Assembly: GCA_026417555.1 (NCBI GenBank)
Contig: JAOADA010000009.1
Span: 276-53,112 of the forward strand
Origin: Brevinematales bacterium
Lineage (GTDB): Bacteria; Spirochaetota; Brevinematia; Brevinematales; Thermospiraceae
Reading direction: 5' to 3'
Length of the DNA stretch: 52,837 bases
The notes under the pieces are model-generated. The model was not told where the DNA came from. It did not search any database and saw only the letters and a list, made by a program, of their open reading frames with translations. The translations under genes were made by a program, and so were the position numbers. Positions 17,492 to 25,229 of this stretch are shown piece by piece (position 1 is the stretch's first letter; each line of letters starts with the position of its first letter).

Positions 17492-17568
17492 AATTGGATC
17501 CTTTGTTTCTCGACGAAGGACCTGGGGGAGAAAGGGGAGTATTTCGTGGGGAGTGAGGGGAATTTTTC

Positions 17569-17597
17569 TTGACTATTTTTCTCCTTCCTTTTATCAT
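17569..17597 (+). promoter_or_regulatory. Promoter for the rnf operon
   Basis: TTGACT at 17569-17574 and TATCAT at 17592-17597 have a 17-bp spacer, 32 bp before the rnfC start. It is divergent from the lspA promoter about 80 bp away. Confidence 0.65.
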
Positions 17598-17629
17598 ATA
17601 AAGAATGTTTTTGTGAAGTGGGGTGATTC

Positions 17630-18964
17630 ATGGGCAAGAAATACAAAGTGTTCACCTTCAAACAAGGTGGAGTTCATCCTCATGAACAAAAGTTAACATC
17701 TGACAAACCAATTGTTAATGCTGATATTCCTTCTCTTGTGCGTATCCCCATGGCTCAGCATCTGGGTGCTCCAGCGCGTGTTCTCGTTTCTGTGGGAGAT
17801 GAAGTGGTTGAGGGGCAGCGTATTGGTGAGGCTGTGGGCATGATTTCAGCCCATGTACATGCGAGTGTTTCCGGGACTGTGACCGCTATTGAAAAAGCCA
17901 ACACGTTAACAGCAAAAAACGTAGATTTTGTGGTTATCAAGACGGGAGGAAGCTTTCATAATTGGTTGGGAACACGATATGATTGGGAAAACCTTTCACC
18001 TGCAGAGATTGTATCACGTGTTCAAGAGGCAGGGGTAGTGGGGCTTGGTGGGGCAACGTTCCCCACGCATGTGAAATTGTCTCCCCCTCCCGGAAAGGTT
18101 GTTGAGACCCTGATTGTGAATGGAGCAGAATGTGAACCCTATCTGACTATAGACCACCGGATGCTTCTTGAGAAGTCTCAAGAGATCCTTACAGCGATTG
18201 AGATTGTTCGGCGGGCAATTCCTACCCTGAAAGAAGTGTACCTTGGGATAGAGACCAACAAAGAGGATGCGATTGAGCACTGGATGCATCTTCTTGCCGG
18301 GCGTTCGGATATCAGGGTGGCACCACTTCGAACACGTTATCCCCAGGGTGGAGAGAAACAACTCATTCAGGCAATTACTGGAAAAGAGGTTCCTACGAAG
18401 GGGCTTCCTGCTGATATTGGGGTTTTGGTGGAGAATGTCTCTACGATGAATGCGATCTATGAGGCCGTGGTTCACCACAAACCACTCATTGAGCGTGGGG
18501 TGACGTATACAGGAAAAGGAGTCCCCAACGCTGGAAACTATAAGGTGCGTATTGGTACGCCCATTTCTCATCTTATAGAGAGTTATGGCAAACCAGAAAG
18601 ATTTGCGACGGTGATTTCCGGTGGGCCTATGATGGGCCTTGAAATCCCTGATGTCTCGATGCCAGTGATGAAATCCACAAGCGGGATCGTGTTTTTGTCA
18701 CAAAAAGAGGATTATGTGGTGGAAGACAGGCCGTGTATTCGGTGTGCGAAGTGTCTTGCCGTGTGTCCGATTGGGCTTATGCCCACCGAGATAGCCAAAC
18801 TGGCTGATAATTTTCTTGTGGAAGAGGCTGCAGCTTTGGGGCTTTTTGATTGTATTGAGTGTGGGGCTTGTGCGTACATCTGTCCTTCGAAGATTCCCTT
18901 GGTGGGACTTATCAGATATGGAAAAGAGTTTTACAAGCGCAAACAGGCGCAGGCCAAGAAATAA
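17630..18964 (+). CDS. rnfC: Rnf/Rsx electron transport complex subunit C
   Basis: The peripheral NADH- and ferredoxin-side subunit of the ion-translocating Rnf complex, 444 residues long. The N-terminal RnfC domain contains PMAQHLGAPARVLV, and VGLGGATFPTHVKL is the NADH/FMN-binding region of the Nqo1-like domain. A SLBB-like segment follows. Two [4Fe-4S] motifs are complete: Cys369, 372, 375, 379 and Cys408, 411, 414, 418. It is the first gene of rnfCDGEA, which starts at its own promoter. Confidence 0.96.
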   Translation: MGKKYKVFTFKQGGVHPHEQKLTSDKPIVNADIPSLVRIPMAQHLGAPARVLVSVGDEVVEGQRIGEAVGMISAHVHASVSGTVTAIEKANTLTAKNVDFVVIKTGGSFHNWLGTRYDWENLSPAEIVSRVQEAGVVGLGGATFPTHVKLSPPPGKVVETLIVNGAECEPYLTIDHRMLLEKSQEILTAIEIVRRAIPTLKEVYLGIETNKEDAIEHWMHLLAGRSDIRVAPLRTRYPQGGEKQLIQAITGKEVPTKGLPADIGVLVENVSTMNAIYEAVVHHKPLIERGVTYTGKGVPNAGNYKVRIGTPISHLIESYGKPERFATVISGGPMMGLEIPDVSMPVMKSTSGIVFLSQKEDYVVEDRPCIRCAKCLAVCPIGLMPTEIAKLADNFLVEEAAALGLFDCIECGACAYICPSKIPLVGLIRYGKEFYKRKQAQAKK

Positions 18965-18981
18965 CGCATCAGGAGACGCTT

Positions 18982-20049
18982 ATGGCAAAGGCAAAAGGAA
19001 AAGCAGGGGCGGGGCTCTTTTCTCCTCACATCCATAGCCCTTTTTCTGTTGAAAAGGTGATGTGGGATGTGGTGATTGCCCTTATTCCAGCAGGCATAGC
19101 GAGTGTGTATTTTTTTGGGGCTAATTCCCTTCGGATTATTGGCATCAGTGTGCTGACAGGGCTTCTTACTGAACTGGTGATGGGGATTTTGGCAAAACGA
19201 GGAGTGACGATATTTGATGGAAGTGTGATGATTACTTCACTTCTCTTTGCCTATAACCTTCCCCCAGCGGCTCCCTGGTATGTCGTTGTTTTTGGCAATA
19301 TGTTTGCCGTGGCTATCGTGAAATGGGCTTTTGGTGGCCTTGGGTATAATTTTATGAATCCTGCTATCGGGGGAAGACTCTTTGTGGTTATTGCGTGGTC
19401 TGGGGTGATGTCGGGTCGATGGTCACCAACGATCCGTTCTCTGATGGATAAGGGGATGGATTTCTGGCAAGCCTCCCAGGCTATTGTCTCCCCAGAAATG
19501 ATAACCTCTGCTTCTCCACTGACCACCCTGAAAGTCGAGGGGCTTGCAGGGCTTTATAAGCAAGGTTTTCTTGATTATTGGGATCTTTTTATTGGCAATG
19601 TGCCGGGCTGTATTGGGGAAACCTCTGCTCTGGCTATCTTGCTTGGGGTGGTGTATTTGCTTCTTCGTCGGGTGATTACCTGGGAAGTTCCTGTGGTGTA
19701 TGTAGGGACAGTGGCTCTCCTTTCTTGGATCTTTGGGGGGATTCCCGAGGGAACGGGGTGGTTTACTGGAGATGCTCTTTTTCACGTTCTGTCTGGGGGA
19801 TTGATGTTGGGGGCATGTTTTATGGCCAATGATAGTGTGACCTCTCCGCTCAGTTTTTCTGGCAATATTTTCTATGCCGTGATGCTTGGTATTTTGACCA
19901 CGATGATTCGCCTCTTTGGGGGATATCCAGAAGGGGTGGCATTTTCTATTGCCCTGATGAATATTTTTGTGCCCTTGATCGATAGGTATTTTCGGCCTTC
20001 TCTCTATGGGTATCGGCGGATCATGGTGAAAAAGTCAAAGGAGTCTTGA
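18982..20049 (+). CDS. rnfD: Rnf/Rsx electron transport complex subunit D
   Basis: A 355-residue NqrB/RnfD-family membrane subunit with about ten helices. PHIHSPFSVEKVMWDV and YNFMNPAIGGRLF are conserved. The covalent FMN site, usually an S-A-T-P-L type motif, reads ITSASPL here, so the acceptor position is Ser178 (codon 19513-19515) rather than Thr. The Asp normally six residues upstream is Glu172. I chose ATG 18982 because AGGAGA precedes it and it follows rnfC by 17 bp. Earlier in-frame codons lie within rnfC. Confidence 0.94.
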   Translation: MAKAKGKAGAGLFSPHIHSPFSVEKVMWDVVIALIPAGIASVYFFGANSLRIIGISVLTGLLTELVMGILAKRGVTIFDGSVMITSLLFAYNLPPAAPWYVVVFGNMFAVAIVKWAFGGLGYNFMNPAIGGRLFVVIAWSGVMSGRWSPTIRSLMDKGMDFWQASQAIVSPEMITSASPLTTLKVEGLAGLYKQGFLDYWDLFIGNVPGCIGETSALAILLGVVYLLLRRVITWEVPVVYVGTVALLSWIFGGIPEGTGWFTGDALFHVLSGGLMLGACFMANDSVTSPLSFSGNIFYAVMLGILTTMIRLFGGYPEGVAFSIALMNIFVPLIDRYFRPSLYGYRRIMVKKSKES

Positions 20050-20050
20050 T

Positions 20051-20635
20051 ATGGATTTTCTCAAGAAACTGTATCCCTTGGTGGTAATTGCCACAGTGTT
20101 AGGGGGGCTTCTTGCCCTCACCTATGGGGGATTAAAACCTCTTTTAGAGGCAGCGGATGAGCGTGAGTTTGAACGGGCTCTGAAGGATGTGTATGCCTCT
20201 TTTTCCCGTTATGAGGTCAAAACTTTTGAGGATAAAACGTACTACGTTCTCTATGAGAATGAGGCTGTGGTAGCCTATGTGTTTCGTGCTTCTTTTTCGG
20301 GTTATGGTGGGCCCGTGGAAACATTAACCGCAGTAACGAATGGTGCTGTGGCGCGGGTGGTAGTGATGAGTATGCCAGGAGAGACTCCCGGTCTTGGGAC
20401 AAAAGCCAGGGATCCAAAGTGGATAGCCCAATTTCTTGGACGGGGATATGGTGACATCCCTCTTACCAAAGATGATTTTAAAGCCAAGGGATGCGATGCT
20501 GTTTCTGGGGCAACGTTTTCTTCGGTTGCTGTGACTCGCGGTATTCACGAGGCTTTGGTGATGTATAAGAAGATTCAGGGAGATACCTCTTTGGGTGAAA
20601 CAACAACCTCAGCAACCCCGACAAGCGAGAAATAA
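20051..20635 (+). CDS. rnfG: Rnf/Rsx electron transport complex subunit G
   Basis: A 194-residue subunit with one N-terminal membrane helix and an extracytoplasmic FMN-binding domain. ETPGLGTKARDPKW and CDAVSGATFSS are diagnostic. The Thr in SGAT is the expected ApbE-linked FMN attachment residue, so here the motif is canonical, unlike RnfD. The gene starts one base after rnfD with AAGGAG upstream. It carries electrons between the NADH/ferredoxin side and the membrane subunits. Confidence 0.95.
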   Translation: MDFLKKLYPLVVIATVLGGLLALTYGGLKPLLEAADEREFERALKDVYASFSRYEVKTFEDKTYYVLYENEAVVAYVFRASFSGYGGPVETLTAVTNGAVARVVVMSMPGETPGLGTKARDPKWIAQFLGRGYGDIPLTKDDFKAKGCDAVSGATFSSVAVTRGIHEALVMYKKIQGDTSLGETTTSATPTSEK

Positions 20636-20650
20636 AAAGGGAGGTCACGG

Positions 20651-21292
20651 ATGAGTGCATGGAAAGAATTTACCAAAGGCATTGTGAAAGAAAACCCTAT
20701 CTTTGTGGTGGTATTGGGGCTTTGTCCTACGTTAGCGGTGACAACCCAAACCATCAATGGGATTGGGATGGGCCTGGCAGTAATTTTTGTGCTCACCATG
20801 TCCAACCTTCTTATTTCACTTTTGCGGAATTTTATCCCGGAGATTGTGCGTATTCCAGCGTATATTGTGATAATTGCTTCGTTTGTGACTATTGTCCAGA
20901 TGGTGATCAAAGCCTTTGCTCCAGAATTGGATCGTGCGTTGGGGATTTTTATTCCTCTGATTGTGGTGAATTGTATCATCTTGGGAAGGGCAGAGGCATT
21001 TGCTTCTAAGCATCCCCCTTTGGTTTCTGTGATGGATGGGCTTGGGATGGGGATTGGGTTTACCCTTTCTCTCACTTTGATTGGATTTATTCGTGAGGTG
21101 TTGGGAAGTGGTACTATTACTTTTCAGCTTGCGGGGGTAGGGACAGTGATAGATCTCAGCCAATGGATTTCAGCCCCTGCTGTAGTGATGATTCTTCCCA
21201 CAGGGGGATTCATTGTGATGGGGCTTCTTTTGGCTTTTTTTCAGTATCTGAAGAATCGTCAAGCAGAAAAAGCGAAGGCAACGAAGGCGTAG
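20651..21292 (+). CDS. rnfE: Rnf/Rsx electron transport complex subunit E
   Basis: A 213-residue integral membrane subunit with six helices. FTKGIVKENPIFVVVLGLCPTLAV is the family N-terminus and NCIILGRAEAFA is the conserved mid-membrane motif. One conserved Cys in each half helps to bind the intramembrane iron-sulfur centre with RnfA. It follows rnfG by 15 bp with AGGGAGG upstream and precedes rnfA by 9 bp. Confidence 0.96.
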   Translation: MSAWKEFTKGIVKENPIFVVVLGLCPTLAVTTQTINGIGMGLAVIFVLTMSNLLISLLRNFIPEIVRIPAYIVIIASFVTIVQMVIKAFAPELDRALGIFIPLIVVNCIILGRAEAFASKHPPLVSVMDGLGMGIGFTLSLTLIGFIREVLGSGTITFQLAGVGTVIDLSQWISAPAVVMILPTGGFIVMGLLLAFFQYLKNRQAEKAKATKA

Positions 21293-21301
21293 GAGGGTGT
21301 C

Positions 21302-21883
21302 ATGGATGTCAATAAGATTTTTCTTATCACGATGAGCGCTGTTTTTGTGAATAATTTTATTTTTTCTCGTTTCTTGGGGCTTTGTCCCTTCTTTGGGGTG
21401 TCGAAAAAGATGAGTTCGGCCATAGGAATGGGATTTGCTGTTGTGTTTGTGCTTGTTATGTCAACAGCTGTCATTTATCCGGTAAATCTTCTCTTGGTGA
21501 AGTGGGGGCTTGAATTTTTGCAGACGATTGTGTTTATTTTGGTGATTGCAAGTTTTGTCCAGTTGGTAGAGGTTTTCTTGAAAAAGATGGCCCCAGCCCT
21601 TTATCACGCGCTTGGGATTTATCTTCCCTTGATCACCACAAATTGTGCTATTCTTGGCACAGCGTTTCTCGTGTTGAAAGAAAAGTACACCTTTCTCGAG
21701 TCACTCATCTTTGCTCTCACCGCTGGACTTGGGTTTACCCTTGCTTTGATTATGATGGCAGGTGTTCGTGAAAGGCTTGACCTTGCCAAAGTACCAAAGG
21801 CTTTTAAGGGGCTTCCTATTGCTTTTATCTCGGCAGCCCTTATGTCAATGGCGATGTATGCCTTTGTGGGGTTTGTGAAGTAA
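21302..21883 (+). CDS. rnfA: Rnf/Rsx electron transport complex subunit A
   Basis: A 193-residue membrane subunit homologous to RnfE with inverted topology. FVNNFIFSRFLGLCPFFGVSKK and TTNCAILGTAFLV are signature segments, including the paired Cys residues for the intramembrane cluster. AGGAGG lies just before the ATG. In most Rnf operons of this order rnfB follows immediately. Here the next 500 bp contain no RnfB, and no sequence with the RnfB ferredoxin motifs occurs elsewhere in the window. Confidence 0.96.
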   Translation: MDVNKIFLITMSAVFVNNFIFSRFLGLCPFFGVSKKMSSAIGMGFAVVFVLVMSTAVIYPVNLLLVKWGLEFLQTIVFILVIASFVQLVEVFLKKMAPALYHALGIYLPLITTNCAILGTAFLVLKEKYTFLESLIFALTAGLGFTLALIMMAGVRERLDLAKVPKAFKGLPIAFISAALMSMAMYAFVGFVK

Positions 21884-22334
21884 GCGAGGATGGTGGTGCT
21901 GTCGTGAAGAGAACATGCCTTGGTTGGAAACCACTTCATCACCAAGGAAAAGAAAGAAAAACAAGCGCTATTTCTGTTCTCAAACGCTGATGAGTTGGTG
22001 AGTGAACTGGGGCAAAGTAAAGACTCACGAAAAATCCAAAGTATTCCCTGTGGGACCCAAGGATAGCCTCTTTTGAAATTATTCATGATGAAGGGAGATG
22101 AGTGGGGAGATGATGGGCAAATACCCCTGGCTACCCATTCATGATGATGTTATAAGTTAAGATTTTTTGATTTTTTTCTGTGGTTTCATTTTTCTTTCGA
22201 AGAGTAACAGAGAACGTGTGTGAGGGGATGTATTCCATAGTCTCTTTTATATCTTTGTCTTTGGCGAATGATCTTTTTCCCGTAGCAGAAGGGGATAGTT
22301 TGTCTGAAGACTAAAACAGAAGGTGGTTATTCCC
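21884..22334 (+). other. Long intergenic region after rnfA with a broken small reading frame
   Basis: No convincing gene is seen in this stretch, which lies where rnfB would be expected. In the rnfA frame, an ATG at 21890 behind GCGAGG gives five codons to a TGA at 21905. The same frame is then open for 52 codons to a TAG at 22064, with protein-like content (ITKEKKEKQALFLF, NADELVSELGQ). Another 25 codons run to a TGA after 22130. Short inverted repeats are also present, for example CCTTGGT/ACCAAGG and GTGAGT/ACTCAC. It could be a decayed gene, a structured RNA or a leader. None is established. Confidence 0.3.
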
Positions 22335-22362
22335 TTGACAAATTCTTTTTTTGCTTTATCAT
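22335..22362 (+). promoter_or_regulatory. Promoter for cheW
   Basis: A perfect TTGACA at 22335-22340 and TATCAT at 22357-22362, with a 16-bp spacer, lie 17 bp before the cheW ATG. The -10 sequence matches that of the rnf and 22908 promoters. Confidence 0.7.
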
Positions 22363-22379
22363 AAAGGGGGAGAGAGAAA

Positions 22380-22835
22380 ATGGAAGAGCAGTTTGTCACC
22401 TTTTTTGTGGCAGACAAGGTTTTTGCGGTCAATATCTTTGATGTTAAAGAAGTGGTTCGATGTGAGAAGATTATTCCTATGCCGGATGCTCCGCCCTATG
22501 TTGAGGGAATAGTGAATCTGCGAGGGATTATTTTGCCGGTTATTTCCCTGAGGAAACGGTTAGGGCTTGGGCAAACGGATCTTTCTCGGGCAAAACTTGT
22601 GGTAGTGACGGTGGACGAAATCCTTGTGGGGATGTTGGTAGATCAGATTGATCGAGTGATCCAGGTGGAGAAGGAGCAGATCCAGGAGGCAGCGGGGATT
22701 TCGCTCTCTGGGGTGGCTCAGCATTTTGTGGATGGAATTATTCGGGTAGGCGAACAACTCATCTACCGGGTGCATATTCAGCGTCTTTTTACCCTTGAGA
22801 TGAAGGATTTTCTTGAGAAGAAAATTGTGGAATAA
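22380..22835 (+). CDS. cheW: CheW-like chemotaxis coupling protein
   Basis: A 151-residue single-domain CheW protein. VTFFVADKVFAVNIFDVKEVVR begins the first SH3-like lobe. PDAPPYVEGIVNLRGIILPVISLRKRLGL is the conserved centre, and LVDQIDRVIQVEKEQI belongs to the second lobe. It would link chemoreceptors to the CheA kinase at the polar or membrane array. It stands alone with its own promoter and a GGGGGAGAG ribosome-binding site; no che or receptor gene is nearby, so it may be one of several CheW copies. Confidence 0.93.
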   Translation: MEEQFVTFFVADKVFAVNIFDVKEVVRCEKIIPMPDAPPYVEGIVNLRGIILPVISLRKRLGLGQTDLSRAKLVVVTVDEILVGMLVDQIDRVIQVEKEQIQEAAGISLSGVAQHFVDGIIRVGEQLIYRVHIQRLFTLEMKDFLEKKIVE

Positions 22836-22836
22836 A

Positions 22837-22865
22837 TTGCCTTTTTTCCTTTTTTGCGTTATCAT
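22837..22865 (+). promoter_or_regulatory. Promoter for the OmpL47-like gene
   Basis: TTGCCT at 22837-22842 and TATCAT at 22860-22865 have a 17-bp spacer, directly after cheW. Confidence 0.55.
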
Positions 22866-22907
22866 TATAGCCATGAAGAGACAATTTTTATCGAGGAGGC
22901 ATGATAT

Positions 22908-23882
22908 ATGAAAAAACGTATGAGTGTCTTGTTGTTTATGGTGGCAGCTGTAGGTTTTGGACAGAGAACCACGGCACCAGATTTTCCGACTCAGGCATCG
23001 ACGAACGCACGACCAGCGGTTGTTACTCCTGAGAGACCTGTACAGGCCACGGGGAGTGTGGTGTATAACGATGGCAAGGTGGACTATGTGGGTGCCAATG
23101 CCAAGTTTGTGATCAGTGCTGAGGACAAGGGTTCTGGGGTGAAGGCTATCTATATTATGGTGGACAATTCTCTGAGTGGCAAGTATGGAGATCCTATTAC
23201 CTTTGCCACAGAGGGGAAGCACACCATTGGGTATCGGGTTGAGGATAATGTAGGGAACCTCTCCGCCTTCAAGATGTATGAGGTGGTGGTGGATCTTTCT
23301 GCTCCTGAGACCAAGATTGCCTCTGACAAGAAGGTGGTGGCTATTGGTGATGCCCTGTATGTGGGCAAAAACACCCTCTTTACTCTCGTGGCAAATGACA
23401 AGTATTCAGGGGTAAAGACAGTGGAATACGCTATTGGAGATGCTGCCTTTGGGGTGTATAATGGCGCTTTTGGTTTGCCAAATCAGAATGGTCTTTACAC
23501 TATTCGTTACCGCGCTACGGATAATGTGGGTAATGTCTCCGAAGTAAAAACCTACACGGTGTATCTCGATCTTAATGCTCCCAAGGTAGAGATGACGGTT
23601 GATCCTGCGGCCTTTGAAAAAGATGGGGTGAAGTATGTTCCTGCTGGAGCGAGGGTTTCTGTTTCGGCTTCGGATGCAGAAACGGGGGTAGCAGAGGTTC
23701 TGTATTCTCTTGATGGGGCTGAGTATGTGGCATACAATTTCCCTGTGGTGCTTACTCCTGGAACACACACTCTCAAGGTCAAAGCTGTGGATCTTGTGGG
23801 CAATACCAGCGAAGAAGTGAGTCTCACACTTGTTGTTGATGCTGACGAACCAACGGGAAGCCTTGTGCCTACCCAGAAGTAA
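22908..23882 (+). CDS. Secreted OmpL47-like repeat protein
   Basis: A 324-residue protein with a cleavable signal peptide (VLLFMVAAVGFG, then Q). Three tandem repeats of about 90 residues follow, each with a pattern such as GVKAIYIMVDN, then a GKHTIGYR-type strand and A-D/E-N-V-G-N-(L/V)-S. The last has VLYSLDGAEY, GTHTLKVKAVDLVGNTS. This is the OmpL47 or Ig-like beta fold found in spirochaete surface proteins. I infer a periplasmic or outer-membrane-associated binding or structural protein. AGGAGG precedes the start and an intrinsic terminator follows, so it is a single-gene transcript. Confidence 0.82.
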   Translation: MKKRMSVLLFMVAAVGFGQRTTAPDFPTQASTNARPAVVTPERPVQATGSVVYNDGKVDYVGANAKFVISAEDKGSGVKAIYIMVDNSLSGKYGDPITFATEGKHTIGYRVEDNVGNLSAFKMYEVVVDLSAPETKIASDKKVVAIGDALYVGKNTLFTLVANDKYSGVKTVEYAIGDAAFGVYNGAFGLPNQNGLYTIRYRATDNVGNVSEVKTYTVYLDLNAPKVEMTVDPAAFEKDGVKYVPAGARVSVSASDAETGVAEVLYSLDGAEYVAYNFPVVLTPGTHTLKVKAVDLVGNTSEEVSLTLVVDADEPTGSLVPTQK

Positions 23883-23903
23883 CCCTTTTTGCAAGAAAAT
23901 ATG

Positions 23904-23934
23904 GGGCTGTCCGGCAAACTGGACAGCCCTTTTT
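23904..23934 (+). terminator. Intrinsic terminator after the OmpL47-like gene
   Basis: GGGCTGTCC (23904-23912) and GGACAGCCC (23921-23929) form a perfect 9-bp stem with an 8-base loop, followed by five T residues. Confidence 0.9.
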
Positions 23935-23981
23935 CTATCAGAAAGGGGGAGGGAAAAAGCTTGTGGTCATGGAGAGGAAAG

Positions 23982-25229
23982 ATGATGCATCCTTTTCTTG
24001 CTTCGCTTATCAATTATGAGAAGGGGCTTCTGAAGTATCAGATGGATCATTTTGACCCTACCCGTGTGGGAAAGATGCTTGAAGACGCGGGATATACCTA
24101 TGAGGGAAAAAAGATTTTTCATATTGCTGGTACAAAAGGCAAGGGAAGCACAGCGATTTATCTTGCCAGACTTCTAAGGCAGGTCTACTCTCGGGTAGGA
24201 CTCTACACCTCTCCCCATCTTTTGCATGTTGAGGAGAGGATCCAGATAAATGGGGTTCCTATTGCTTCAGAGGTACTTGAGGAAGTACTGACTCGATGGA
24301 GAGGGCTTATAGAACGTTATGGATGCAGTTTTTTTGAGGCGCTTACCTTTTTGGGAATGGCCTACTTTCTTGAAGAGGGGTGTGAGGCTATTGTTCTTGA
24401 AACGGGAATGGGAGGGAGGCTTGACGCCACAAATTTCCTTCTCTCTCCAACGGCTTGTATTATCACACGGATTGGGTGGGATCATACCAAGTTTTTGGGA
24501 AATACCCTTGCTGAGATAGCCAGAGAAAAGGCAGGGATTATCAAGGAAGGGGTGAAGGTGTTTTCTTCTCCCCAAGAAAAGGAAGCCGAAGAGGTTCTGG
24601 AGAAAACTGCAAGAGAGAAAAAGGCTCCCTTGCTGTTTGTGAGACCTGTGTACCATCTTGTGTCAGCCACAAAAGAAAAATGGATATATCTTTTTCCCGA
24701 TGGGGGGCTTTGGGAGACAACCCAGTGGGGAGAGGTTTTTGTGCAGAATTTTCTTCTTGCGTGTGAGGTTCTTCAGGGAGTGGGCATCATGGTGAGTGAC
24801 GAGCACAAGAGGAAAGCTTTTCATAAGCCTCTTCCGTTTCGCATGTGGTATTCTCCCCCTTTTCTTTTTGATGTGGCGCATAATCCCGAGTCTTTTCTCT
24901 CTCTTTTTCATGCCCTTGCTCATATACCCGGGGAAAAAGATCTTTATATTGGTATACTTGCGGAAAAAGAGCTTTCAAGGCTTGTTCCTTGTATTGTTTC
25001 CTATCGCTCTCTTTTTGAAAGGGTGGTGTGTTTTGATTTTCCTTCTCCTCGGCCCTCAGGGGGGAGGGAACTAGCCCATCTTTTAGGGGAAGAGGCGGAG
25101 TACTTGCCGGATATTCCCATCATCCAGGATAGGGAAAGGCTCTCAGTGGTAACAGGATCCTTTTATTGGGCAGAGGAATTTATGAAACGATATGGCATAC
25201 CATGGGTTTTTGCCCAGGATGAGCTGTAA
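23982..25229 (+). CDS. folC: Folylpolyglutamate synthase/dihydrofolate synthase
   Basis: A 415-residue Mur-ligase-like ATPase that adds glutamate to (dihydro)folates, or glutamate to dihydropteroate. The ATP P-loop GTKGKGSTA is near residue 48. YTSPHLLHVEERIQING and EALTFLGMAYF contain the substrate and magnesium sites. GGRLDATN is a family hallmark, and FDVAHNPES lies in the C-terminal domain. I chose ATG 23982, behind GGAGAGGAAAG; a start at 23889 would include the terminator. The stop directly abuts the stop of the convergent lipoprotein gene. Confidence 0.92.
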   Translation: MMHPFLASLINYEKGLLKYQMDHFDPTRVGKMLEDAGYTYEGKKIFHIAGTKGKGSTAIYLARLLRQVYSRVGLYTSPHLLHVEERIQINGVPIASEVLEEVLTRWRGLIERYGCSFFEALTFLGMAYFLEEGCEAIVLETGMGGRLDATNFLLSPTACIITRIGWDHTKFLGNTLAEIAREKAGIIKEGVKVFSSPQEKEAEEVLEKTAREKKAPLLFVRPVYHLVSATKEKWIYLFPDGGLWETTQWGEVFVQNFLLACEVLQGVGIMVSDEHKRKAFHKPLPFRMWYSPPFLFDVAHNPESFLSLFHALAHIPGEKDLYIGILAEKELSRLVPCIVSYRSLFERVVCFDFPSPRPSGGRELAHLLGEEAEYLPDIPIIQDRERLSVVTGSFYWAEEFMKRYGIPWVFAQDEL

